Assembly (NCBI GenBank): GCA_003344405.1 | Contig: NOWV01000047.1 | Span: 248,001 to 312,000, forward strand | Direction: 5' to 3' | DNA from: Trichoplax sp. H2 | Lineage: Eukaryota > Placozoa > Uniplacotomia > Trichoplacea | DNA: 64,000 bases | Shown: one piece after another, positions 13,901 through 25,625 of the stretch | Numbering within the stretch: position 1 is the stretch's first letter | Layout: every line of letters begins with the position of its first letter | The notes under the pieces: model-generated | The model's input: the letters and a program-made list of their open reading frames with translations, nothing else | What the model was told of the DNA's origin: nothing | Databases searched by the model: none | Program-made: the position numbers and the translations under genes

Positions 13901-16900
13901 ACAGTGAAATGGTTTACTCGTATCAGTACGGAAATCAAATTCAAAGGTAATATCAGCAAGGGTAATATTAACGGTTATTAGTAGTTCTTGTACAATTCTT
14001 TCTAAGGCAGTTGAACGTGCAGTCCTGCAAAAAAATTGCATTGCAATTTATGTTACAAATGATAATTATCAAGTACTTTCATTCAAAGTTCTCACATACT
14101 TGATTTCAATTCTATCACTCTGGCTGCTATTCTCGATTTCTTTAACTTCTCTTCTTGGCAATAAATGATGCCAGTACTGTATACTACTTGCAGAATATTT
14201 AAAAAATATAGTACTTATATCACCACCAACAGCGAGCTTTAGCTTATCATCACAGATTTCAGTTCTAGCGAACGTAGTAAGTCTTTGTAGTACACAAATC
14301 TCATTCGACATGTTCTCTTGTACTTGAAGGCCTAAAAATCAAAACAAGTTAGTGATAGAAGTATAAAAGAATTTCTAAATATGGCAATGAAGCAGTAATT
14401 GCGAATTAACCATTAAGGCTTAGTGATGCACTAAAAACGGGCAAAGAAAGATTTTTTTCCCATTTATCTTTAGATAGGCGAGCTGAAAATACATCTAATG
14501 CGACTTGGAGACACCTACAAGAATATATCAGAATTTTAAAAATAAAGTTAGTGACATACAATGATTCTACGAATGTGTAACAGTACATGATAGATCTAGC
14601 AACCATAGCAAGGAGAGTGGATAGGATAACAGATATCATTACCGCTTGGAAGATTTCGTCGACAATGTGGCATTACTTTGACATATTGATAAGTCTATTG
14701 ACTGTAATTAGGAAGCAATTTGTTCTAAATTCAAATACATTTACTACAAAAAATTAAAGCCTAAGTTATGTCAAGAATTGGGCAAAATGACCAACCTTTG
14801 GAAGTTTACTGTAAAGATTCTGCAAAGGGCTACTTGGATCACTTTCATTATTGACTTCACGATTAGTGGCTAATGGTGCCATTTTAATGAATTACAGTAT
14901 AATTTCCATAAATAGAAAATTAGAAAAAAATATTATTAAAATACATCATGAGTGTTGGGGTGTAATTGTAGCTATAATAGAGTTATATGCAATCTGTTGA
15001 CCATTTCACACAAGATACTAGATACGAAATGAATAAATAGATTGCAGTCCTTATAAATGTCATAGGTTGTAATATTTAACAATTCAATCACGTCTTTATT
15101 TCTAATTATTAATAATTTTAATTTCAATACATAGCATAATACCTGTCTGGCTACTTGATCTGGGTGTAGATATTGGTGCCAATAATGATAAAGATTCTAA
15201 AATAAAAATTATGTTATTACAATATTTTATCAATATATACGTGTGTTACGAACGAAATTTGTATTGCAGGTAATACATTGAAAATGAAGTAAACGTATTG
15301 ATTTCAATTATACTCTAATTTTGTATAAAAATACAAAAGCACATCTAAACAATATTCTAACATACCTTCGGCAACAACTATCTCGATCTTATCTAGTTTT
15401 ATTCTTAGTTCCTGCGTTATTGGATAATATAAAGAATTAGTTTTCACTTTAAACCTTGCCTGTATACTGTACTAATCAAATATTCATGATGAAATTGAGC
15501 AATACATTCCTTAAAAATTAATGTATTTACAATATGTACCAATATTATAAATTATATATGCAAATATGGTACTTACCGCTGAACCTATACCTGCCATAGG
15601 TTCTATTATTAGATCTACGTCAATATGGACCGACATTTCTGCCATTGGCTTCGCAATGTCGTCAACTTTAAACTGAAATTTCATTTATCACCAGTTTTAT
15701 CAAGTTGACATAGAAATATTATCAATTAATATGATATTACCATAATTGTGACAAAGCTAGATATTAACAACAATATTGATATGTTTGCAAAAACACAGAT
15801 AATTCTATATCAAAAGATGTTCACAAGTGTTAAAATGCAACTACTGCATGATGTTATCACTAACATTAGGTGACCATTGCAAGCCTTGCATAGAATATAG
15901 TTTGGTAACTTGTCGCTTGCTTGATAAATGCATATTAAGAATGCTAGTCCTATGGTTAGAAGGCGGAAATAGTCTCCGTTAAAACATATATTATATATAA
16001 TTCTTGAATAAATAGGTCAATTTGTATATTTATTACTAGAATAGAAAATTAACTGAAAAATAAACATCTTTTTCTACACTTTGATTTAACAAGCACATTG
16101 TCAATGGAATAAAGATAATGCTACCGTCGTCGATCTGCAACTGAAGCGAAGATTTTGATTCCATCAAGGACAACTACTTCCGCATATAAACTCGGAGAAG
16201 CTTCTCTATATATCTTCAAAGTTAATTGTTTAATATCGATGTCTAGACACTACCCAAGACAAAAAATGATCAATAATTAATTAATTAGCTAAATACTGTA
16301 TTGAATTTTGACACCATAATCATCGTTGTCAGCGTTGTACACAACGATAGTATGAATATTATTATATCAGTGGTAAAATTTAGATGAATTGATAACTAAT
16401 TAAATTATCGTGTATCGTGACTACAAATGAAGGCAAGGATAGTGAGAACGAATCAATTTTGATAATTTGGACGCCTGTATAGGTTTATAACAAGCAATAA
16501 GCGTAGTAAGGTATGTATGGCACCACTCAATTGCTCCATAATGTAATCCTAACTAGTTAACGAACTGTTACATGTACACAGATAAATTAATTTCTATTTT
16601 ACCTTGCTTGTTAAGAGCACTATAAGTCTGGATAATAGTTGTCTTCTCTTTTCTGTAACCACTTTTGTAAAATATAAAATGAATGCACAGTGTGAGAAAA
16701 TTCATTGGGATTTAACATTTGAACATGCTACTTGGATTATTATGACATTGTAATGTTAAGGCAAGCCAGTGTTGATGCTCATAACTTGCATACTTAATGT
16801 ACATTGTTTGAACAGGGACTTTTTCAATTTTTTTTTACCCCTGGGGTAAGAAACAATCGAGAAGTCCCTGGTTTCACAATGGCGATGCATTAACGTCAGA

Positions 16901-18143
16901 GTCTATACCCTGAATTTTGAGTCTGTTGGAAAGACTATCATTACACACCAAGGCACTATAAGTTTGTTGTCAATACTGGCTGTGCCTATATACCATACAT
17001 ATTATTATCTAGAACTACTGTAGGCTATTCTATGCGCCACTGTAGTTACCATACATTAGAAGAAGAAGAAGCTGGCATATAACAAACCTTTGGATGGCTT
17101 GGCTTTATTACTATTTTGCTCATTTGTCTCCTTTTCTTGATTGCTTGGTGTTTCATCTTGCTGTATTTTAATATTTTTGATTAAATTGAATTCTAATTTA
17201 TCTACTACAATAGAGAACCATCTATGTAATGAATAGATAGATAGATAGAAAAACATTCTTAGAATTCGTTTTAATTGCAATATGAGAAAATACAATAGAA
17301 AAAAGCTGTCGATAATATTGTGTTTGCAAACAGCAAGATTGATGGTTATGAGGCTTATTATAAAGAAATTAAGTTGTGATCCGTTTTATGAAATTGGGTA
17401 AGGTATGCATCACTCTGCTAGGTATAGGCAGTACATCAAAATAAGCGATAACTAAATACAGTCTACAGTATATGTTATTGTTGCTGATTAAGGTGACTGT
17501 ATTGAAAGAAATTGCAATTGACTTTATTTCAAGTTATGATTTAGCAATCTACTGATGACCCAAAAATGGATCGAATTCATTGGAATGTCATGATTTTACG
17601 AGATTCTTCATTGGTGGCTTGAGTTATACATAAAATGGAAGATTGTGTCAATAATTCAACTTACTTTTTGGAAGTATCTCTACCAAAATTGAAATGAAAG
17701 CAGATATTTTCAAGAATCTATTGAAAAAGCAATGATACTTTATTAAATGGATTTCTTTGTTGGAGAAAATTTTGTTAGAATAGGATGTTGAGTTCGTTTG
17801 AGTCATGAATGATGATGATTGCATGGATTTATGTCGAAATGAAATCAATAGCGTGTGTGTGTGTTTTTTTAGAGAGAATAGAATGAATTAAATATAAGCA
17901 AGATGAAGTGAGCTCCAATCCTACTTACTGCTGCTTGTTGGCCATAACCAATGCTTAAATATTTTAATCGAAAGAGGCGACAACCTTTAATAACCAGTTT
18001 GATGGCAAATTTTCGATAAATATACTGTATCAAACACCATCGTAATAATCTACAATAGAATCAAGCAAATTGAGGTCAACAAGTATCCGAGTATGGCAAG
18101 ATTACCGTCGACATTGTTGCAATATCATTTCATCAAGTGGCAT
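1914..18143 (-). CDS. BLTP2: BLTP2 (KIAA0100/hobbit) bridge-like lipid transfer protein, many exons
   Basis: This is the animal KIAA0100/hobbit/SABRE family, long rod-shaped proteins that carry lipids at ER-plasma membrane contacts (family knowledge). Hallmarks read in order along the minus strand: N-terminal exons 18106-18143, 17929-18049 and 17665-17717 giving FAIKLVIKGCRLFRLKYLSI then ENICFHFNFG; RMPPQKYYY near 10160; VRDYPQSI near 10455; NCHGDCKDHHSVLPCAPDKI near 9190; ETNGCLVTSAANTRLYRL and WRSHKLLLKTSW near 6830-6950; QRIISRCSAQFSYISY near 6300; a coiled-coil stretch near 5170-5240; GGISVKEHFEVNVVPL near 4180; LEYHNVTWQWIDLLLAMKK near 2700; and a basic tail with KKKLSLKLFGKKN ending in TGA at 1914-1916. 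The first ATG (18143) starts MPLDEMILQQ and is spliced by a 56-base intron. The human protein starts with a clear hydrophobic anchor, but this predicted N-terminus is weakly hydrophobic, so the true first exon could lie further upstream. Not every internal exon was resolved. Confidence 0.93.
16813..16870. repeat. 58-bp hairpin with CAGGGACT/AGTCCCTG ends, in a BLTP2 intron
   Basis: The element starts CAGGGACTTTTTC and ends GAAGTCCCTG, so its termini are reverse complements. The centre contains the palindrome ACCCCTGGGGT. Elements of nearly the same length and the same eight terminal bases occur at 29542-29601 and 32314-32373. It is probably a tiny foldback/MITE relic. No target-site duplication is evident. 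Confidence 0.5.
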
Positions 18144-18239
18144 CCTATGAGCAATCACCTAGGGGGCCATTAGGCAATGAATACCAGTGCTATACTCTAC
18201 TGTATCCATTCTCTTAGGGTAAATTACTGTTTTACTCCT

Positions 18240-19190
18240 ATCGAGCTGCCGAGTATGTCCAGCTCATCTCTCTCTAGTCTACAGTATACGCTGTACTGTA
18301 TAATATACTGTATCTCTCTGTCAGGTCTAATCTAGCGCATTTTTTCTACCTCCATCATGTCATTGAATGAAGTCAAAGTAGCATGAATGCAACTTTTGAT
18401 ACAATTGTACATTCAATGTTGGATAGAGATATGACTTTCTACTCAATGATAGCATGTCTATCTACCATGGAAATTGTAGAATGGATGATGTAGGCTTTTC
18501 AAATTTAAAAATTCAAAGCCAATCCATTGTAATGTTGTGCTAGCATCAGTGAGAAAGTATCAGAAACAACTGGCCTTTGCTATGTCGACTCGATCATCCT
18601 TTCTGGACCAACCTGAATAATAAGATGACTCCAATGATAATATAGCCAAGATAGAATAATTTACTGTTCAACATGGTTCCTATTTCATCGCCAATTTTGG
18701 CCAAGGTAAATCATGACCCAAGACGATGGTTGGAGGAGGTTTGGCGTATGAAAATAATCTCGATTTGCTGACGCAATGTGTTTAGCGTTGGATAAACTCA
18801 CTACCAAGAGTTCGATTGAATGTTCCACTCATTGGCCATAGTAGAATCCTTCAACTATGGTATACTACACAGTACAGTCGAGCGTGATGGGTGAAGCTAG
18901 TAAAGGGTCGATTTGGTCAAAACACTCATTCAGGGTTGTGTACACTAAGTACGGTACTGTACTGTACTGTACAAGTGTCATACTGTACTATACTGTACTA
19001 CAGTATACAGTATGTGGACTAAGTACTGTACAGTACAGTACTGTACAGACAGGCAAGGGCTACTGTAGCGGATTCTACTGGACCATACGGTAAACACAAG
19101 AGGCTGTACAATGTACAGTGTACAGTACAGTCCGTCCGTACTGTGTACTGTACACTGTACTGTACTTATACCGTACTCTACTGTACTCTA
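18240..19190. repeat. GTAC palindromic satellite upstream of BLTP2
   Basis: Runs of GTACTGTACTGTAC, GTACAGTACAG and TATACAGTAT are dense at 18280-18315, 18860-19070 and 19100-19190. The unit (GTAC plus AGTAC/TGTAC) is its own reverse complement, so both strands show the same words and open frames rich in YCTVQYSTV arise on both strands. These frames are artefacts of the repeat. The interval 18320-18850 between clusters shows no gene. Confidence 0.75.
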
Positions 19191-19194
19191 CTGT

Positions 19195-20120
19195 AGTCCT
19201 GTGTGAAATTTGATCCTACCCACTTGAAAGGTTGGCCTATCCAGGTAAACTGAGGAGTCTATCAGGCTAGGCGTGTGCAAAATGAAATGTCACCCCTCAT
19301 CCATGCTCTTGATTTGTTATTTTGCAATCACTGTGCTCCATATATACAGTACATCATAGACCATAACGGTTGAACCGAATCGAACCTTTCTCAGGTCTAC
19401 AGTACAGTACAGTTTGTACAATGTCCAATCTACAGTACAGTACAGCACAGTTCGTACAATACTGTATTGTACTGTACACTGTACAGTACTACACTGTATT
19501 GTACAGGGTACAGTATACTGTAGTACAGTACAGTACACAGTACTGTAGTCTAGTCCTGTATGAAATTCCATCCTACCCACTTGAAAGGTTGGTCTATCCA
19601 GGTAAACGGAGGAGTCTATCAGGCTAGGCGTGTGCAAAATGAAATGTCACCCCTCATCCATGCTCTTGATTTGTTATTTTGCAATCACTGTGCTCCATAT
19701 ATACACTACATCATAGATCATAACGGTTGAACCGAATCGAACCTTTCTCAGGTCTACAGTACAGTTTGTACAGGGTACAGTATAGTACAGTACAGTACAC
19801 AGTACTGTAGTCCAGTTTGTACAGGGTACAGTATACAGTAGTACAGTACAGTACACAGTACTGTAGTCCAGTCCTGTATGAAATTCCATCCTACCCACTT
19901 GAAAGGTTGGTCTATCCAGGTAAACTAAGGAGTCTATCAGGCTAGGCGTGTGCAAAATGAAATATCACCCCTCAGCCATGCTCTTGATTTGTTATTTTGC
20001 AATCACTGTGCTCCATATACTGTATACAGTACAGTACATCATCGATCATAACGGTTGAACGGAACCGAACCTTTCTCAGGTCTATAGTACAGTTTGTACA
20101 ATGTCCAGTCTACAGTACAG
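19195..20120. repeat. Three-copy direct repeat (about 245-bp core with GTAC linkers)
   Basis: A core running from CCTACCCACTTGAAAGGTTGG through CTATCAGGCTAGGCGTGTGC and GCAATCACTGTGCTCCATATA to CGAACCTTTCTCAGGTCTA occurs three times. GCAATCACTG begins at 19324, 19681 and about 19999, so the periods are 357 and 318 bases. The difference comes from variable lengths of GTAC satellite between cores. Copies differ by scattered substitutions. No conserved reading frame is seen, and overlapping frames on both strands are repeat shadows. Confidence 0.8.
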
Positions 20121-20399
20121 TACAGTCTGTCCCATCACTTTTGTCACTTTCGGGCAATATTTTTCTTTCAAAATACAGTCAAGCTATCATAGAATGATAT
20201 ATTACATTGATGGAGAGATTCTGAAAGATCTGAATCTGGTAAAGTTAGAAAGTTAAACTTGTATATCATCATCCAGTTACTGTATGCATTTCCTCATCAT
20301 AAGCATTCTTCATCTACCGTACTGGACTCCTTCTCTGATGATCTATCTCCTCTATCTTCGTAACAACACCTGCTAACGTGTGTTGGTGATATTTCTCGA

Positions 20400-20790
20400 A
20401 ATCTACTTTCTATCCTCCTACGGACATCCTTTCGACATACGTACAGTATAGTGAACTAAATAAAATAATATACAGTAATCTGACTGACATTGTAACGATG
20501 ACGAGTACCGGATTGGACTACCGTACTGTACTGTACACTATGTGTTAGGAATGTACATTGTACAGTACGTACTTTACAGTACTGGGAACTGTAGCCCACA
20601 GTACTGACTGTAGCTATCGCAAGCAAAAACAATGTCATCTTCTTCATATACTTCCAGCTTGTAGAGACCGACAAGTTATAACGCTTCGGTTGAACCATAG
20701 AGGTACCTGGACGCACGCATAGGATTCTTTCAATACGGTAGTTGCTCTACTCTTCTCAGTTTTGAGTACTGTACTGTAGTCCCGGATGAG
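20400..20790. repeat. GTAC satellite patch in the MED31 5' flank
   Basis: ACGTACAGTATAG, CCGTACTGTACTGTACAC, TTGTACAGTACGTACTTTACAGTACTG and GAGTACTGTACTGTAGTC are spread over 20440-20790. This patch ends about 220 bases before the first in-frame ATG upstream of MED31. No independent gene is supported here. Confidence 0.6.
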
Positions 20791-21252
20791 TGAGTACAGT
20801 AGTCAACTGGAAAAAAAGGTCCAACGCGATTTCCAGTGCTGCTCTGGCTGTCAAGCTGATCATCATGATCATTCTTCAATTCATTTAATTCAAGATTTAA
20901 TTTATTTCTACATCTGGGACCGACAACAACTGATTACGCCACTATTGTACTATCTTACTACATATCAAGAATAGTGCAGGAGTAGTATATTGCACAGATT
21001 GAGCAGGCAGGATTGGACGTGTGTCAATCAACGTTTAATCCAACTGACTCAACAACAACAACAAAAATCGAATCCACTGCTTCCAAGGGCATCACTTTCA
21101 TTGGCACTGGCCATTGGTGTCTAGTGTATGATTTAATATCAAAAGTTTCTCCAATCTCCACTACCACTGGTCCTGTAGCCAGAAAATCATCCAATTCATT
21201 GACAAGCATGGACAATTCCCAAGTTATACCGTCTAATGGTGATAGCGACGCC

Positions 21253-22779
21253 ATGGAAATTGAAACAGCCAATCAATTAGCTGATGATGGTAAGCAAATT
21301 GATAACTACCCTTAATCACTGCAGATAGATAAATACTCTACCTATTTTACTCGTATACCTCTATGCCAAGTACAAGACGCAGTAATTTAAAAATAGATTC
21401 CGTCATTATGCCAATTGGATGTTGATTCGTACAAATAGAATTAGATACATTTATTTCCAGTTTTCAACCAACGTGTTTTTATGCTTTGTTCCCTACTGTT
21501 TAAACTGTCTGAATGGCGGGTAGAAGCCAAAGATAACAATGATGATAGTATCCAACGCAAGCGATTTCTCGTCGAATTGGAATTCGTTCAAGCACTGGCT
21601 AATCCACAATATTTAAACTGTAAGCCATTATTAATACAGTAGACGGTGTTTTTCCCATTAAATAATGTGCACATTTTCTCTTATACTTAATCTATCGTCA
21701 TAGTGGATAATATCCAATGAAAGGGTACTACTAGTAGTACAGCGGTACTCTTTGTATAGCATAACCAACATCAATCGTATAGCTATAGTTTAAATCACTT
21801 TGTTGCATATTTAGTTCTAGCTCAACATGGATATCTTAGAGACAGCGCATTTATCAACTATCTCGACTACTTACAGTACTGGAAGCAACAAGAATACGTC
21901 AAGTTTGTGAAGTAAGTATCATCGCTTGGCAATCAATTCACTGTACTGATTTTGTACTGAAAGTAAATCTCATCTTGTAGCAAATACTAAAATAACATAA
22001 GCATAACTTTAATGTTACATCATACAAATATTGCTTATAATATTCACTCACGATGGAGTTTATATCGTAACACGCGTAAAACTTTATCCATAGGCATTCT
22101 GAGATCAATTTTTTCAAGTACTCGTTAATTATCTGCCTATTACAGTGAAAATTTGTCCCCTTACTAAAGTAATGACGATTAAATAGCCACCGACATTTCA
22201 TGATATTATCCACATACAGTATACTGTATCATTACTGTAAAACGGTACTATTAACATGAAAGTGGAAATCTCACATGGCACTAAACTTACACCTTTTCAA
22301 TTCTATAAACGACAACTATTTCCTCACTTTTATCATCTGTTATTACTAGATATCCGCAATGCTTGCATTTCCTAGACCTACTGCAATCCGAGCACTTCAG
22401 ACGGGAACTGATTAATAATCCTTGTGCCAAATTTATTGAAGAGCAACAATTGTTGCATTGGCAGTACAATACTCAAAGTAAGATTAAAGCTGTTGTTGAA
22501 GCAGCACGGCAAATCAAACAAGGTACGATTCCTTTGACTTGATGCGAAGAAATTTTACAATCATATAAAGATAACAATACTATGGGTATACAGAATGCAA
22601 AAATCATTTTATCAATGCAAGCCGATCTCATACTTTGCTGTAATAGTGTTCTAGTTGGACGAACGTTACGATTATACACTACTATTTATTTATGTCTAAC
22701 ATGATTATTTATTTGTACGTATTTAGAAAGTGGGATTAATCGAAGTCAATACAACAACGAGACAGTTATAAAAAGATAG
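21253..22779 (+). CDS. MED31: Mediator complex subunit 31, five exons
   Basis: MED31 (Soh1) is a small middle-module subunit of Mediator that links transcription factors to RNA polymerase II in the nucleus. Proposed exons are 21253-21289, 21524-21619, 21815-21911, 22350-22522 and 22727-22779, with GT-AG introns and consistent phases, giving 151 residues (human about 131). The core is very well conserved: RFLVELEFVQALANPQYLN, then FLAQHGYLRDSAFINYLDYL and QYWKQQEYVKF, then YPQCLHFLDLLQSEHFRREL and CAKFIEEQQLLHWQ. Two points are open. The reading frame is open upstream of the chosen ATG (MEIETANQ), with in-frame ATGs at 21013 and 21208, so the protein may be longer at its N-terminus. If the last intron is retained, it stops at 22542 instead. 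Exon 2 could also start at 21461. Confidence 0.92.
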
Positions 22780-25625
22780 TGAAGCACAATAAACGATTTT
22801 TACATTATTGGCAGTAATGGTAACATCAGCATGCCTGTCCTGTCCTATTCCTGCCTGATGTAACTGTACTAAACAAAGGTGTAATCGTATTCTGTGATTG
22901 TTGTCATCGTAGATATGCGAGTCAACACGACAAATATTCTAGACTTGGGCATAATCATGTTGAATTTGATTGTGATCACGTAAATATTAACTATTGATTA
23001 TAACATTGCGGCCATTATGCATCTTTTAGAGTTGTATTCATTCCTAGAGTTTCAGTTTTGATTAACTGACATCGAAACTGATGTTATTCCTCTATCCTAA
23101 TATCTTTAATAATCCTTTATCTGCACAAAAAATTATGCGGCAAGCCCGTTACTGTAATCCCTCGTCGAAAATTCTATATACATCACGGAACTATTGTTGT
23201 AAAATCTATTATTTTATATTTATCTGTTCTGTATGTCTATTTTATAGGATTTGTAATATAAGAGTTTGTAGAATAGAAATAACCATGAAATCATTGCATT
23301 ATCACTGGTATGCTATCTATATAATTTATAGTCGTAGTTATAAAAAATATACGTATCATTTTAGGCGATAATTTTTCATACGCGTAAGCGCTACTTCGAC
23401 ATTATGGTATCAACTGTACTGTAAAGTAAATATTATAGTCACTTCCGTTACTTTCGATGAATGATAACGATATAACTTACGCTCTCTCTTAATGCTGGTA
23501 ACGTTGATCACCTTGCAAGAATTTGTAAAACAAATGTAAAATACAGTTATCATGCGCTGTATGGATTTAACATATCTACATTGGTATGAAATTTCAATGT
23601 TCTTTTTTTCCGTAATTATTGTTATTGTTACTACTTGATAACTGCGCTGTAGCCTGGTACAAGGAAGATGAGTGTTACAAAATATGACCGTTTATCTTCT
23701 ATATTACTGCTATAGTTCAAAACAGATTGGTAAGGCAGTAAATATTGGATGTATTTCACATGCTCACCGCGGTGATTTCATTACCACTGTAGCAATTTGT
23801 AACATTTTATCCTACTTTTGAATAAACCCGAATAATTTGGCGGAATAAAATCACCTCGTTTCTTATAGAATACGAAATAATAGCATACAAAATAATGTAA
23901 AATTTTCACGGTGTATTTAGGGTATTGGTCGCTTTTACCCTATTATAAAAGCATTTCTCACAAAGGATTTAATATCCTGTATTAACACATACGCGTACAT
24001 GGTTTTACTTCCGACAAATACATGTCACATATCTCTCTCAAATGTTAACTACAGTATATACAGAAAGCTGAAATTCTAAAGCGGATATATCTATAGTGCA
24101 TTACAGCTAGCATATTGGATCATAATGAACAGCATTAAGCCACGTTTTATAAATTAACCATTTACACAATATTTACGAGAGCTAGCGGTAGGTCGTAGGT
24201 GTTTACGAATGTTGCATATCTTGCCAGCTAATACAATTCGAAGGTAAATCAATCCGAGTTTAGAACTGTAATGAATGCATTACGTATCAAAACTTAAGAG
24301 TAATTAGATTAAATAAGATCGATAAGCTGTTATTAACTAACTATACAGTAAGTTAAATACTCAGAGCAAATTGGACAGTGCGATATTAAGCTAGTACATT
24401 AGTTCATTACATCAGTTGAACGACTACACGCAGAATAGAATATTTACCGCTAATGACGATGTGATGTATATATATAGTATATATGTATTAAAAATTGCGT
24501 AGTAGATACAGTAATACTGTATGACGGACAGTTGCACTCAATAAATGACACATTTCAAGTTCCTCGATAACATTAAAGAAATAACGTCACTTCTTACTTT
24601 TGCATATATCGACAGTTTTTACTCTCGCAGTTAAAATCCATAGCGATACGTTCGTATAAGCACAAAAGCTGTTCTATCCCACTAAGTATCATTGCAGTTG
24701 CTCCATAATTATTCTGCTACCGTAAGCAATCAAGACCACATGTTTTACTATACAGTAGATTGCCGTAAGGTGTGAGAAATTTGGCTCAACACAATCCACC
24801 TTTACGGTCGGTAACCTATAACTTTAAAAATCATATTAATTGGTGCTTATCAAGTGAACTAATTTGTACTTTTAAACGTTTTATTGTTATTAACATTCTT
24901 GCAGATGATTATAAAAGTTAACTATACAAGTTATTTAAGGCATTTCTATATAAAATGCCTAATTGCTGTCGTAATTAAATCAACTCTCAGTTAGTATGGT
25001 AAAAGATTTAAAAGATTTTATACTACTATGCTAAATACTACAGTAAAGACTACTTAAAAGATTTAAATTGGTATTATATTGCAGAAAGAGACACCATTAT
25101 TACACGTGATCCATGTGCTCAATAATGCCTAACTTGATACAAAATATGTTATGATGTGGACGGCTTAGAATATCATAATACTGTACTGTGTAATACACTA
25201 GTGCAATCATTTAAAATTAATCAATTAACCCATACTAACATTACACACGTTAGCACTACATTATCCCATATTACTACAATTGAAAGAGACTAGACGGTTA
25301 AATAATATTTTTATACGAACTGAAGGTTCTACAGTCAGTATAGCAATATCCATTATTAATCAGATTACAGTACTACAGTGTAGTACCGTATTCTTGCATT
25401 GATCATAATGTCGCATAATTGCTTGACTACTCATGAATAAACCACATGCATACCAAAAATTTCATACACTAACATCTAGCAATGCTCAGCTGGTACATCT
25501 CTAAATTACTACCATTACTGTTACAGAAGTAGAAATCCTACTCTAAGGAAATGTTGCATGTTAAAGACTTGTCTTGATCATATCCTATGAGAAAGCAGTG
25601 CTTTCTTATACGTCAGGCAACCATT
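22780..25625. other. Intergenic region, no supported gene
   Basis: This AT-rich stretch lies between the convergent 3' ends of MED31 (plus) and the UBE2L3-type gene (minus). The longest frame, 23081-23371 plus, is rich in Ile, Tyr and Cys, has no family resemblance and no coding signature. Only a few scattered GTAC motifs are present (for example 25190 and 25370). Confidence 0.5.

Noticed and set aside
19317-19955. Overlapping frames on both strands rich in Tyr, Cys, Thr and Val (YCTVQYSTV), also at 27835-28438 and 30583-31097
   Set aside because: They are translations of the palindromic GTAC satellite and look the same on both strands. They carry no family signal.
23081-23371. A 96-codon plus-strand frame
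   Set aside because: Composition is that of AT-rich non-coding DNA (Ile, Tyr, Lys, Cys), with no splice context or family similarity.
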